The notes under the pieces are model-generated. The model saw only the letters and a program-made list of their open reading frames with translations. It did not search any database and was not told the origin of the DNA. A stretch of DNA of 64,000 nucleotides, from NCBI GenBank assembly GCA_016709315.1, contig JADJMZ010000004.1:1-64000 (forward strand). Reading direction: 5' to 3'. This document shows positions 38,112 to 52,400 of this stretch, in pieces. This stretch comes from Ignavibacteria bacterium (GTDB lineage Bacteria; Bacteroidota; Ignavibacteria; Tepidaquicellales; Tepidaquicellaceae). How positions within the stretch are numbered: position 1 is the stretch's first letter; each line of letters starts with the position of its first letter. Both the position numbers and the translations under genes were made by a program.

Positions 38112-38711
38112 TCAAATCTTATTTTCAATTTCCTTTAATGTATATTCATGTTTCAATATACTAAAAAGATTTTCATCAAAATATTCATCATTTAACTTAT
38201 GGTGCATTCGCAGTTTTCCGTCAAGATGAAATTTTAATTTATTCAATATTTTAACTGATCCGTGATTAAAACTTCCGGTCTGAGCTGTAATTTTTTTTAC
38301 ATCTTCACACTGAAAAAGTAATTTCAGCATTAATTCAATTGCTTCTGTTGCATATCTTTTATTCCTGAATTCCGGGATAACATAATATCCGATTTCCGCA
38401 GCTCCGTTTCTTGGATTAAAATCGATGCATGAAATTTTTCCGGTCAGATCATTTGTTCCGTTTTCAAAAATCCCTGAATCAAACGAAACAGATGAATTTC
38501 GTGATTCTGTATATTTTTTAAACGATTCTTCCAGGGTTATTATATCAACCGGTCTGCAAGTCATTATTTCTTCCGGTTCAGTAATTATCCTTTTTTTTAC
38601 TTCAATTAATTGTTCAACTGAAATATCTTTCAAATAAATTCGTCCTCCGTCTTCAATTATAGCTCCTGAAAATATTAGGTCTTTCAAATCAGAATATTTT
38701 TTTATTCTCAT
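38112..38711 (-). CDS. GNAT-family acetyltransferase (RimJ/RimL type)
   Basis: 199 residues. The central motif EIGYYVIPEFRNKRYATEAI is the acetyl-CoA site of the ribosomal-protein-type GNATs (Acetyltransf_3), followed by KITAQTGSFNHGSVKILNKL. The substrate is probably an N-terminal or side-chain amine of a protein or small molecule. The stop codon of this gene and the next gene upstream (LysE) are 15 bp apart, so they may share a transcript. Confidence 0.85.
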   Translation of the reverse strand: MRIKKYSDLKDLIFSGAIIEDGGRIYLKDISVEQLIEVKKRIITEPEEIMTCRPVDIITLEESFKKYTESRNSSVSFDSGIFENGTNDLTGKISCIDFNPRNGAAEIGYYVIPEFRNKRYATEAIELMLKLLFQCEDVKKITAQTGSFNHGSVKILNKLKFHLDGKLRMHHKLNDEYFDENLFSILKHEYTLKEIENKI

Positions 38712-38725
38712 ATATAAACTATTTT

Positions 38726-39496
38726 CTATACAATATATAAAACTGAGATTGCAGCTTTTACAAAGAGAAATATTCCGAGGATCATCAAAATTATTCCTGC
38801 TATTACATTCAGTTTGTTTATTGTTCCCTGATTGATATGCTTCTTGTTACCGGTTATTAACTTTAAAAGGGAATAGAACCATCCCATTGTTCCTGCAAAC
38901 GCTCCTGCTGAAAACATTAACCCTCCCCAGAAGGATGAATTCAGAAAGCTGAATCCTTTCAGATATCCTACAAGAGCGATCCATGATGCAGGCAGAGTAA
39001 TCGAGGACATGCATAAAAGCACTCCCATAAAAAATAATCCGTATAAATTCGTCTTTGTGTTTTCTTTGACTTTCAGACGCCCTGCAATGAGTTTTGCTTT
39101 CTCGCTGAGTTTACCTGCTCTGAGAGTAGCTATATTGAACTTTGCAGATTCTTCCGATTCTAGCTTATCATAAGTATCCTTTGATCTGATTATCTTCAAA
39201 CCATAAATAATCACAACAGCGCATCCGGCAAAAGTCAGTGCAATTTCTATCGTCTCAGCATTTCTGGTATAAAAGTCTGATGCAGCTTCAGGGAAAAAAG
39301 AAATAATAAGACTGATTCCTCCGAACGCTATAAGACAATACAGGAAATCCATGAATGCTGCGCCTAAAGCTATAGCCTTGCCCTCTCTCAGCTCATTCTT
39401 GAATCCTTTAGAGATCATTGCAAAAGATATTGGTCCCATAGGAGGTATTGAAACAATAAATCCGGTCAGAAATCCGGCTATGAAATTAATAATCAT
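38726..39496 (-). CDS. LysE-family exporter
   Basis: 256 residues with six predicted helices. The N-terminus IAGFLTGFIVSIPPMGPISF has the PPMGP motif of the LysE/RhtB family. A longer cytoplasmic loop (about 110-145) divides the halves. The family exports amino acids or related amines. No adjacent biosynthesis or LysG-type regulator gene identifies the substrate. Confidence 0.85.
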   Translation of the reverse strand: MIINFIAGFLTGFIVSIPPMGPISFAMISKGFKNELREGKAIALGAAFMDFLYCLIAFGGISLIISFFPEAASDFYTRNAETIEIALTFAGCAVVIIYGLKIIRSKDTYDKLESEESAKFNIATLRAGKLSEKAKLIAGRLKVKENTKTNLYGLFFMGVLLCMSSITLPASWIALVGYLKGFSFLNSSFWGGLMFSAGAFAGTMGWFYSLLKLITGNKKHINQGTINKLNVIAGIILMILGIFLFVKAAISVLYIV

Positions 39497-39640
39497 AATA
39501 TTCAGATTTTTTGAATGTCACTTTTTTATATTGCATTCACCCGGAAAAGTGACAGCAAAAAATTTTTAGTTGTGATATTTATTGTTAAGCTAAAAAATTT
39601 AATAAATAATAAATCTAACAAATGATTTTACTTACACAAA

Positions 39641-42031
39641 TTACTTTGACCGCTGTTCCTGTAAATTTGATTTCGAATTTTTTTCTAAATTCTGTATGTA
39701 ATGCTGATCATCCAATAATGATTTTTCAACAGTTAATCTTGCCATAAGATAGCTGACTGTTGATTCGGCTCCCTGATTGAGATTCACATAATTTTCTTCG
39801 AGTCCGTCATAACATCCGCCGGTGCAGGGATTGTAAATGATCTGATGCAGATGATTGCTTCCCAGAAACCAGTTTAAAGAAGATTTCATTTTATCATAAT
39901 AATATTCATTCTTATATACGTCATAGAATTTTTTTAAAGCAAGGATAGTATAAGCCACATCTATGGGCTGTTCGCCTCCCGCAGCAGACGGGATTGATTC
40001 ATTTTCTTTATGAAGCCAGTTTTTATTTGATATTACGTTTATACAGTCTTCTTTGAATATCTTCGACATAAGAAAATCAAAAGAAGATTTAGCAATTTCC
40101 TTATAAATATCAACACCGGTAGCAGACCATGCGCAAAGCATTGCTTCAGGCAAAATGCTATTGGCATAGGTAAGATAACTTTCAAACCAAAGCCACTCAT
40201 TATCTGATTCATGTTTGTACATTTGCACTAATCTGTCTGCAAGTTTTTTTATTAACTCCTTATTACTGACTGAATTATTTTCAATACTGCTGTAATAAAG
40301 ACCTTTTATTGCAAATGCCATAGCCCTTGTGGAATGAATTTTATTTATATGAAGTAAAGCGCTTTGCAGAATAGATTCTGCTTCATTTAATACCGGAAGG
40401 AATTCTTCAGGGAATAAAGATTTCTTTGAGATCAGATAACCCAAAGCCCAGATCGCTCTTCCATTTGAATCCTCCAGATTTGTCGAATCATTCTGTTCAG
40501 TATATTTTTTTTGTTCGTCAACATAATTCAGAAAGTTACCTTCACCCTGCTGACAAAATTTTATAAAATCAAAATAGATCTTAATATATTTTATGTCGTT
40601 TTCATCTTTCGTTAAATCATAATGCTGACATAAAGCTACCATTGCCCTTGCATTGTCATCTAATGTATATCCAGATTCAATGTCAGGCTGATTTATTTTC
40701 GAAAACTGTATCATTCCGAAATCTGTAGTCAGTTTTTTTATGTGATCAAGATTTATTTCAGGTAAATTATAATTTAAAGAGATCTGAACGCCGCTGATCT
40801 TCTCAAAGAGCATTGAATGCGCTATTGCAGAATTTTCCCAGGCAGTGGATGCAATCCTGTGCAGTCCGTTTGAGCTGATTATTTTTCTGAGTTGTTCATC
40901 TTTAAGTAAACTTATTACTGCATCAGCTAACTCTTTAGAATTTTCAAAGTCAATAATTATCCCTGCGTCATTTCGCAAAACTTCCCGTGCATGCGGAATG
41001 GGAGTTGAGACAACAGGACATCCGCAGCTAATGGCATAAGAAAACGTTCCGCTGACAGCCTGATTCGGATTGCGGGATGTAAATAAATAAATATCAGTCA
41101 GCTGTAAATATTCAAGCAGATCAGGCAGAGGAAGAAAGCGATTAATAAATTGTACATACTGCTGCAAATTCAATTCTTCAACTTTTGATTCAAGCATTTT
41201 GCGGTACTTTTCTCCTTCCTGTTTGACTACGGAAGGGTGTGTTTTACCTATGATTAAAAATAATACGTCAGGATTTTTTTCAACGATTGAAGGAAGCGCT
41301 TCCAGAGTTGTTTCAATGCTTTTCCCCGAACTAAGTAATCCAAAAGTTGAAAGAACTTTTTTCCCCGATAATCTATATTTAGTCTTCAGAAGTTCTTTAT
41401 CAGAATGCTGAACTAAGTGTGTTCCGTGAGGAATGACTGTTATTTTTTCCGGAAGTATTTCGTAATCTTCAATAAGAATTTTTGATGAAGAATTTGTCAT
41501 GACTATTATAGATTCCGAAACTTCTGATAACTTTTGTACTTTTGATTTAAGTAATTCATCAGGATGAGGTAAAACTGTATGAAATACTATAACGACAGGT
41601 TTATTCACCGCAACTAAAAATTGATGAAATTCATCTTCATTTTTCCCGAAGAATCCAAACTCATGCTGAATCAATACTATCCTGATGTCAGTATCATTAT
41701 TAATTTTTTTTGCCAACTCTGTAAATGCATCAGGAATATCAGTGTTAAGAACATATTTTATTTCTTCAGAATAATTATGTATTTCACTTTCAGATTCCAG
41801 CGCACATATTTGTATTTTGAAGGAAAGGTCGAATTTATTATTCAATGCCTTTATGAGATCCTGCGAATATGTTGCAATGCCGCATTCTCTCGGTGGAAAT
41901 GAAGTGATGAATAATATTTCAGACAGGTTACCGGAAGTGTCCGGAAAATTCTTTTCATCAGCTGTTATTACATTTTGATTACCGGTGTCTGACCGGTTGC
42001 TGTAGCGTTTAGAAACGATTTCAGTTATCAT
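39641..42031 (-). CDS. GT4 glycosyltransferase fused to an alpha-helical toroid domain
   Basis: 796 residues. Residues about 35-405 form a GT-B glycosyltransferase: FITSFPPRECGIATYSQDLI, VIPHGTH, FGLLSSGKSIETTLEALP, and an acceptor-side SGTFSYAISCGCPVVSTP in the place of the usual E-x7-E. Residues about 430-780 (YTLDDNARAMVALCQHYD, NEWLWFESYLTYANSILPEA, GGEQPIDVAYTILALKKFYD) look like an (alpha/alpha)6 barrel of glycoside-hydrolase type. It overlaps the GH130 gene by 11 bp. Such pairs probably act on one glycan; mannosyl transfer is inference. Confidence 0.85.
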   Translation of the reverse strand: MITEIVSKRYSNRSDTGNQNVITADEKNFPDTSGNLSEILFITSFPPRECGIATYSQDLIKALNNKFDLSFKIQICALESESEIHNYSEEIKYVLNTDIPDAFTELAKKINNDTDIRIVLIQHEFGFFGKNEDEFHQFLVAVNKPVVIVFHTVLPHPDELLKSKVQKLSEVSESIIVMTNSSSKILIEDYEILPEKITVIPHGTHLVQHSDKELLKTKYRLSGKKVLSTFGLLSSGKSIETTLEALPSIVEKNPDVLFLIIGKTHPSVVKQEGEKYRKMLESKVEELNLQQYVQFINRFLPLPDLLEYLQLTDIYLFTSRNPNQAVSGTFSYAISCGCPVVSTPIPHAREVLRNDAGIIIDFENSKELADAVISLLKDEQLRKIISSNGLHRIASTAWENSAIAHSMLFEKISGVQISLNYNLPEINLDHIKKLTTDFGMIQFSKINQPDIESGYTLDDNARAMVALCQHYDLTKDENDIKYIKIYFDFIKFCQQGEGNFLNYVDEQKKYTEQNDSTNLEDSNGRAIWALGYLISKKSLFPEEFLPVLNEAESILQSALLHINKIHSTRAMAFAIKGLYYSSIENNSVSNKELIKKLADRLVQMYKHESDNEWLWFESYLTYANSILPEAMLCAWSATGVDIYKEIAKSSFDFLMSKIFKEDCINVISNKNWLHKENESIPSAAGGEQPIDVAYTILALKKFYDVYKNEYYYDKMKSSLNWFLGSNHLHQIIYNPCTGGCYDGLEENYVNLNQGAESTVSYLMARLTVEKSLLDDQHYIQNLEKNSKSNLQEQRSK

Positions 42032-43064
42032 TGTTTTTACAGTTAAGTAATAATTCTTTTAAAAGTGCAGATAAGCTTACTGATGCGCATGCAATTTGCT
42101 CATCTGCAGCGCCGTAATAAATATAGAGCGTGTCATCAAACAAAGCCGTACCGGTTGGGAAACAGACATTATTCACTTCGCCTTTCAGTTCCCACTCCAG
42201 TTCGGGTTTGAACAAAGCATAAGGCAGCCGTGCAATTTCTTTCCCGGGATTTTCAAGGTCAAGCAAAGCCGCACAAGCCGAATAGACATAACCTTTGACT
42301 GTATCATGAACACCATGGTATATCAGCAGCCATCCGTATTCTGTTTCAATGGGCGGACATCCTCCGCCAATGTAACTAACCTCATGCTTATGTTTTGGTG
42401 AAAGCACAATGCAATCACTTAGATTAAGAAAATAATTCTGCCAGAATTCGTGGGTTAGCTCATGTAAATCATTCACAGCAACTATTTGAATATCGGGTCT
42501 TATGCGATGAAGGAAAAATAATTTTCCGTTTATTCTCCGCGGGAAAAAAATTACATTTTTATCCCAAAGATATTTTATCTTAACAGGATTTTCAGGAGTA
42601 TGACTATGATTATTATAGCGAAGATATTTTTCATTTACTGAGCTTTTTGATCCTGCAAGGTGACTGAATTCCTCATAACTGATCTGCGGGACTATTAATC
42701 CCTGTTTTTCAAAATGGATTAAATCCTTCGACACCGCTAATGCACCCAGTGCATTCAAGCCGTCAAAAGCAGTATAAGTGAGATAATACATATCCTCAAT
42801 TTTTACAATACGGGGATCTTCCACTCCATGAGATTCATTTTCAAACTGAGGGAAGATAACCGGAATATCAGATCGTTCTTCAACAGACAATGGTCCTTTC
42901 AGTCTGCAATACCCGATACTTGAATAATTACCTTTGCTCACTGCCCTGTAAAAAAGATGAACGTTATCACCTTCCTTTATGACGGCAGGATTTAATACGC
43001 CTTCATTTTCAAAACCTAGAATGCTTTTCGTAAGAAGGATACCTTCTTTTTTAACTTCTGTCAT
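42021..43064 (-). CDS. GH130-family glycosidase/phosphorylase
   Basis: 347 residues of a five-bladed propeller: GVLNPAVIKEGDNVHLFYRA, GVEDPRIVKIEDMYYLTYTA, FFPRRINGKLFFLHRIRPDI, GGGCPPIETEYGWLLIYHGV and YYGAADEQIACA. This is the GH130 pattern (beta-mannoside phosphorylases and hydrolases). The catalytic Asp would be in VEDPRI. Translation is coupled to the glycosyltransferase gene that follows. Substrate: probably a beta-linked mannose glycan; not proven by sequence. Confidence 0.9.
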   Translation of the reverse strand: MTEVKKEGILLTKSILGFENEGVLNPAVIKEGDNVHLFYRAVSKGNYSSIGYCRLKGPLSVEERSDIPVIFPQFENESHGVEDPRIVKIEDMYYLTYTAFDGLNALGALAVSKDLIHFEKQGLIVPQISYEEFSHLAGSKSSVNEKYLRYNNHSHTPENPVKIKYLWDKNVIFFPRRINGKLFFLHRIRPDIQIVAVNDLHELTHEFWQNYFLNLSDCIVLSPKHKHEVSYIGGGCPPIETEYGWLLIYHGVHDTVKGYVYSACAALLDLENPGKEIARLPYALFKPELEWELKGEVNNVCFPTGTALFDDTLYIYYGAADEQIACASVSLSALLKELLLNCKNNDN

Positions 43065-43282
43065 ATTTTATTCCGGAGAATTATTTGGTTTAATGTCATT
43101 TAATAAAAAGAGTTTAATAACTTTTTATAGCAAATTAATATCATACTATTTAAAATTATGCAATAAATATTATAGTCTGTAATTTCAATCACTTTTCATA
43201 TAAAATCTCATTTAAAGAATTTGAATCTTTCAGATACTGTAAAATTAACTGAAAGTCTTAGATAAAAATAAGAAATGCAGTT

Positions 43283-43678
43283 TTAGGATGTTTTATCTTC
43301 CTCATCTTTTAACTGTTCAGCGAGTTCAGTATATTCTTTGGAGAGTTCTGCCATCTCCAGTTCAGTTTTATTTTCTGAGTTGATCACCGCATTGCTAGCT
43401 GACTCATGTGATTTAACCAGTTCGTTCATCTTCAGATGAATAGACGATGAGAAGCGGTTAAATGATTTTTGAATTACAAACAGGCTTAAAAAAGTAACAC
43501 CAAGAATTACATCTCCGATGCTGTCATGAATACCCTGAGTGGCAAACTGCTTATTACTGAACCAGAATAAAACTGTGGCAAATGCAATTATAAAAGTTAT
43601 TGAATTACTGAGAATGGAAATGGCAATTGAAACGATTTTTTCGAAAACTCTTTCCGAATGTTTGTATAAAATTTTCAT
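43283..43678 (-). CDS. Low-affinity iron permease-family membrane protein
   Basis: 131 residues: two membrane helices (about 12-33 and 53-72), QKSFNRFSSSIHLKMNELV between them and a Glu-rich coiled-coil tail. The layout fits the PF04120 family named low-affinity iron permease, also found as small proteins of unknown role in bacteria. Transport of iron is not supported by any visible metal motif. Confidence 0.65.
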   Translation of the reverse strand: MKILYKHSERVFEKIVSIAISILSNSITFIIAFATVLFWFSNKQFATQGIHDSIGDVILGVTFLSLFVIQKSFNRFSSSIHLKMNELVKSHESASNAVINSENKTELEMAELSKEYTELAEQLKDEEDKTS

Positions 43679-44201
43679 TATTTATCTGTTAGATGGATTC
43701 ATAACAATGTATCAATAAATATTTCACTCTTCCTGTAAAGACTTGAAGGATTTCCCTGCTCAAATAAATTCTTTATGCTTTTTGTAAATTCATATTTCAA
43801 CAGATGTATGAATTTTATTTTAAGGTATATAAATGTTCCCTGCTTTAATTATTTACTGAAAAGAATAGTTTTTGGAATCCTGAATATTCAGATTTACCGG
43901 TATTTATTTGATTTGGGATAGATTATCCAAAAACAGGATGAGTGAATTTTTATATTTACTCAGTTGAATTTTCATCAGCTTCATAATTAGGTTAAAAAGA
44001 AGTCAATTATAATAGTGATACCTGCTGCATTAAACAAGGCAGTTGTGCGATTAATTTCTGTTTAACGTTCAGTTTAATTATGTAACGACATATTAATAAT
44101 ATAGAAAATATAATTAATTCTGAAGACACAAAACAGAATTCAGACTATCAAAGATTAAATCCCTTTGCTATTTTTATAAAACAAAAGAAAGGATAATTTC
44201 T
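43679..44201. other. Intergenic region
   Basis: About 520 AT-rich bases between divergent genes; it should hold both promoters. No repeat, RNA or frame stands out. An AAGAAAGGA run before the 44202 ATG serves as ribosome binding site. Confidence 0.5.
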
Positions 44202-45908
44202 ATGAAATACTCACAAATGCACTACATCAGACCTGACATTGAAGAAGTAGAAAATGAAATGCGTGAATTAATAAATAAATTTATAAATGCTGCTTCATTT
44301 GTTGAAGCGGATCAGTTAATGAATTCAATTAATATAATCAGAAATGAATTTGATTCAATGAAAATTATTGCATTTATAAATTACTCCAATGACACTAACA
44401 ACAAAAATTTTATTGCCGAGCAGGATTATTTTGATAACAATTACCCTCTGTTCAATGATTTTGTATTTAATTACTATAAAGCTCTTACCGGTTCATCATT
44501 TAAGAAAGAACTTACTGAGAAATACGGTAATCATTTATTTGAAATTGCAGATATCAGTTTAAAAAGTTTTTGTCATGAAATAATTGAAGATATGCAGAAA
44601 GAAAATCATTTGTGCAGTGAGTATGTAAAACTGAAAGCATCTGCAAAAATAAATTTTGACGGCAAGGAACTCAATCTTCAGGAACTTGAACCATACATGG
44701 AATCCGTTGACAGAGACATCCGTCATAAGGCATTCATTGCTTACTGGAAATTTTTTGATGATAACAGTAAAGTACTTGATGAAATTTTTGATAAGCTTGT
44801 TTATCTGAGACATGACATGGCAATAAAAATGGGTTACAAAAATTATAAAGAGCTCGGTTATGCCCGAATGAAAAGAATGGATTATAATGAAATCATGGTT
44901 ACAGGATTCCGGAATGACATTAAGAAATATATCGTACCGCTGGCAGAAAAACTGAGAGTTAAACAAAGCAAGAGACTGGGATTTGACAAGCTTATGGTAT
45001 ATGATCTTTTTCTTCAGTTCATTTCCGGCAATGCAACTCCAAAAGGAGATCCTGTCTGGGTTGTTGAGAAAGGAAAGATAATGTATGATGAACTTTCAGC
45101 AGAGACGAGAGAGTTTTATGACTTCATGTTCGATAATGAACTTATGAATGTATTCAGCAGAAAAGGAAAAGCAGACATGGGTTACTGCGAGTACATTCCT
45201 AAATACAAAAGTCCTTACATATTTGCAAACATGAACGGAACTGATGATGATATTACAGTACTGACACACGAAGCGGGACATGCTTTTCAGGCTTATGAGA
45301 GCAGGAATTTTCATTTTAAGGAATATACTGAGCCGACAATGGAAACTGCTGAGATTCATTCCATGAGTATGGAATTTTTAACATATCCATGGATGAATTT
45401 ATTTTTTGAAAATGAGACGGATAAATTTAAATTTTCACATCTGAACGGGACAGTAAATTTTCTTCCGTACGGAGTGATGGTAGATGAATTTCAGCATTGG
45501 GTTTATGAGAATCCTTCAGCAAAGCCCTCTGAAAGGAATACTAAATGGAGAGAACTTGAAAAGATATATATGCCTCATCTTAATTACGGAGAGATTGATT
45601 ATCTGGAAAAGGGAGGGAGATGGCAGAAGCAGGGACATATTTATGAAATGCCTTTTTATTATATAGATTACTGTCTTGCTCAGGTTTGCGCATTTCAATT
45701 CTGGAGCAAAGCAATCCATAATGAAAATGGAGAATTTGAGACTGTGATGAAAAAATATACAGAGTTATGTGGTAAGGGCGGTAGCAAGCCATTTCTCGAA
45801 TTGATTAAAGAGACAGATTTAAAATCTCCATTTGATGAAAATGTTGTAAAGAATTTATCTGAAGAAATAGAAGAGTATATAGATTCGGTAGATGATTCGA
45901 TTCTATGA
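44202..45908 (+). CDS. M3-family oligoendopeptidase, copy 2
   Basis: 568 residues, collinear with the copy at 28698 (both begin with YIRPD near residue 9 and share NYSNDTNNK, GNATPKGDP and the C-terminus). The zinc motif is THEAGHAFQAY with TAEIHSMSMEF downstream. Divergence between the copies is substantial (roughly a third of positions by eye), so the duplication is not recent. An intrinsic terminator follows. Confidence 0.9.
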   Translation: MKYSQMHYIRPDIEEVENEMRELINKFINAASFVEADQLMNSINIIRNEFDSMKIIAFINYSNDTNNKNFIAEQDYFDNNYPLFNDFVFNYYKALTGSSFKKELTEKYGNHLFEIADISLKSFCHEIIEDMQKENHLCSEYVKLKASAKINFDGKELNLQELEPYMESVDRDIRHKAFIAYWKFFDDNSKVLDEIFDKLVYLRHDMAIKMGYKNYKELGYARMKRMDYNEIMVTGFRNDIKKYIVPLAEKLRVKQSKRLGFDKLMVYDLFLQFISGNATPKGDPVWVVEKGKIMYDELSAETREFYDFMFDNELMNVFSRKGKADMGYCEYIPKYKSPYIFANMNGTDDDITVLTHEAGHAFQAYESRNFHFKEYTEPTMETAEIHSMSMEFLTYPWMNLFFENETDKFKFSHLNGTVNFLPYGVMVDEFQHWVYENPSAKPSERNTKWRELEKIYMPHLNYGEIDYLEKGGRWQKQGHIYEMPFYYIDYCLAQVCAFQFWSKAIHNENGEFETVMKKYTELCGKGGSKPFLELIKETDLKSPFDENVVKNLSEEIEEYIDSVDDSIL

Positions 45909-45992
45909 ATGTTTAAGGTTAATAATAATAAAACTTATAGTTCAGTGAAACATAATTAAATGCATTAACACTAGTTCAAAATTTATTAAATT

Positions 45993-46030
45993 AAAAAGCC
46001 GTTTTGAAATAAATCAGAACGGCTTTTAAT
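45993..46030 (+). terminator. Intrinsic terminator after the peptidase gene
   Basis: AAAAGCCGTTTTGA and TCAGAACGGCTTTT form the stem with a loop of AATAAA, followed by TTTAATTTTG. It is usable on both strands. Confidence 0.85.
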
Positions 46031-46097
46031 TTTGAATTCTATTGTATTCATCAATCTAAAATCATAAATCAAAAATCTAATATCCCGGAAATCCAAA

Positions 46098-46137
46098 TAA
46101 AAAAAGCCGTTTCAAAATAAATTGAAACGGCTTTTAA
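46098..46137 (-). terminator. Intrinsic terminator of the rRNA operon
   Basis: AAAAGCCGTTTCAA and TTGAAACGGCTTTT with an AATAAA loop; on the minus strand it ends in a long T run, 10 bp beyond the 5S gene. Confidence 0.85.
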
Positions 46138-46146
46138 ATTTTAATT

Positions 46147-46258
<112 letters not shown>

Positions 46259-46332
46259 AAAACTTATATATAATTAATGTTAAATGATGCATTTCCACTA
46301 CCTTATCAATATAGGATAAAAATATAGGAAAA

Positions 46333-49310
<2,978 letters not shown>

Positions 49311-49336
49311 AAATCCCATACTGATACAGGTAGTGT

Positions 49337-49358
49337 CTCCCGATAAATCGGGAGAAGT
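49337..49358 (-). repeat. Hairpin TCTCCCGATAAATCGGGAGA in the spacer
   Basis: A perfect 20-bp palindrome just upstream of the 23S 5' end. Similar CCCGATNNNTCGGG palindromes lie within the 16S gene near 50917 and 51226. Confidence 0.7.
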
Positions 49359-49419
49359 GCATCAATATAACTTGTTTATTTATTATGGAAGTTTAAAATA
49401 TTAAAGAACGATAAAACTG

Positions 49420-49492
49420 TGGAGAAGACAGGATTCGAACCTGCGACATCCTGCTTGCAAAGCAGGCGCTCTACCAACTGAGCTACATCCCC
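49420..49492 (-). tRNA. tRNA-Ala (anticodon TGC)
   Basis: The minus strand reads GGGGATGTAGCTCAGTTGGT (acceptor and D arm), CTGCTTTGCAAGCAG (anticodon stem with TGC) and GGTTCGAATCC (T arm), discriminator A, no encoded CCA. Lies in the 16S-23S spacer. Confidence 0.97.
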
Positions 49493-49652
49493 ATTTTCAA
49501 TTATCAATTATCAATGTTCAATTAAAATTGTAAATCAATAACTTTTTAAGTAAATAATGGAGCAGTAATTTCTCAGGTCAAGCAACTCCAATTTAATGAT
49601 TTTAGCGATACGGAATTACCAATTTCACATTGATAAATTACATCTGAAAACG

Positions 49653-49726
<74 letters not shown>

Positions 49727-49866
49727 AATTACAAACATTTTAAGAACTATTGTATTACATTTTAGAATTCTCTTTAACAGAATTCATACAATCGTACTAA
49801 CAGTACGATTGATAAAAATTAAAGTGTGCAAACTCAATATAAACCCTTAAGCTATAATCTCTTTAG

Positions 49867-51388
<1,522 letters not shown>

Positions 51389-51902
51389 TATATAATTTTG
51401 ATTTGATCTAAGCTACAAGGTATTTAAGATATTGAAGTTCGCACACTAAATATATAATTAAATTTATTTATTGTGCTGGTAAACTATCATCAAAATTTAA
51501 AAGAACATTTTTTCAAATACGAATTACAAATATAACACAATTACTTTTTTAAGTCAATGAATTAATAAAAATAAATTATGTTTTATTGAAATAATTCTGA
51601 ATTGTCTAAACATAACAAAAATATTTTGAAATAAAAATACTAATTTAAATATTTTTGTGATTTTTTTGTATACTAAATTATACAGTGAAGAGAATTTTTC
51701 AAATTTAACGGATATATTGTTATTTATGCTAACCGGCTGTACGTATTTTAATTATTTCCGCTTCCGGGTGTGCATTCATTATCATGCTCACCGGTCTTAA
51801 AATAAGTATATTGCTCTGCTTTGCTATTCATCTATTTTGATATTTTTTTTATAATGATTTGAATATTAATTGTTTGTAAAGTTTTATTTTTTTTCTGTTT
51901 TT

Positions 51903-51997
51903 AACTCTCCATTATTTCAATGTCACTCTCCTTTATTTCTCTCTTTATTTCAATGTCACTCTCCTTTATTTCAATGTCACTTTCCATTATTTTGAAG
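51903..51997. repeat. Short tandem repeat (TTTCAATGTCACTCTCC)
   Basis: About four units of TTTATTTCAATGTCACTCTCC with one TTTCTCTC variant. Similar in texture to the 23.7-24.1 kb array but a different unit. Confidence 0.8.
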
Positions 51998-52302
51998 TTC
52001 TTGTGTTCTATTTCCCCAACTGAATTTGTAATCTTATACAATTCATTGAAAATTCGACTGTTTTCAGATTTTCTGTGATGATTTTTTGAATACCCCCTCT
52101 ACTTATAATACCTTTCAGTTTTTGCATTTTATTCATTGTTCACATGCCTGTTTCATGGCGTGAATCGATTCAATATTAAGAACAAGAAATTGCCACTAAT
52201 TTCACTAATTGCACAAATAGTTATAGTTTTTAAATCCTGAAGAAAATATATTTTTTTATGATAAAACAGATTACGTAATTGTATTATCACTTAATAAACG
52301 AC

Positions 52303-52365
52303 AACAAAATTCTCGCGGATTTCTTCAGAAATTTGTCGCAGATCAAAATGTGAATTATATCTGCG
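52303..52365. repeat. Partial CGCAGA MITE-like element
   Basis: ACAAAATTCTCGCGGATTTC, TTGTCGCAGATCAAAATG and ATATCTGCG resemble the ends of the elements at 8503 and 24235 with the middle missing. It runs up to the TPR gene start. Confidence 0.5.
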
Positions 52366-52400
52366 TTGTAAGTTCACTGTCGGCAAGCTATTTTTATAAT

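Larger units (their letters stand above)
51389..52400. other. Intergenic region between the rRNA operon and the TPR gene
   Basis: About 1 kb. The rRNA promoters should lie in 51389-51720 on the minus strand, which is very AT-rich. It also holds a 24-bp tandem repeat (51903-51997) and a partial CGCAGA element (52303-52365). I see no gene. Confidence 0.55.

Noticed and set aside
52350..52400. Upstream start for the TPR protein at 52350
   Set aside because: It begins inside the partial CGCAGA repeat; ATG 52401 gives a proper signal peptide.
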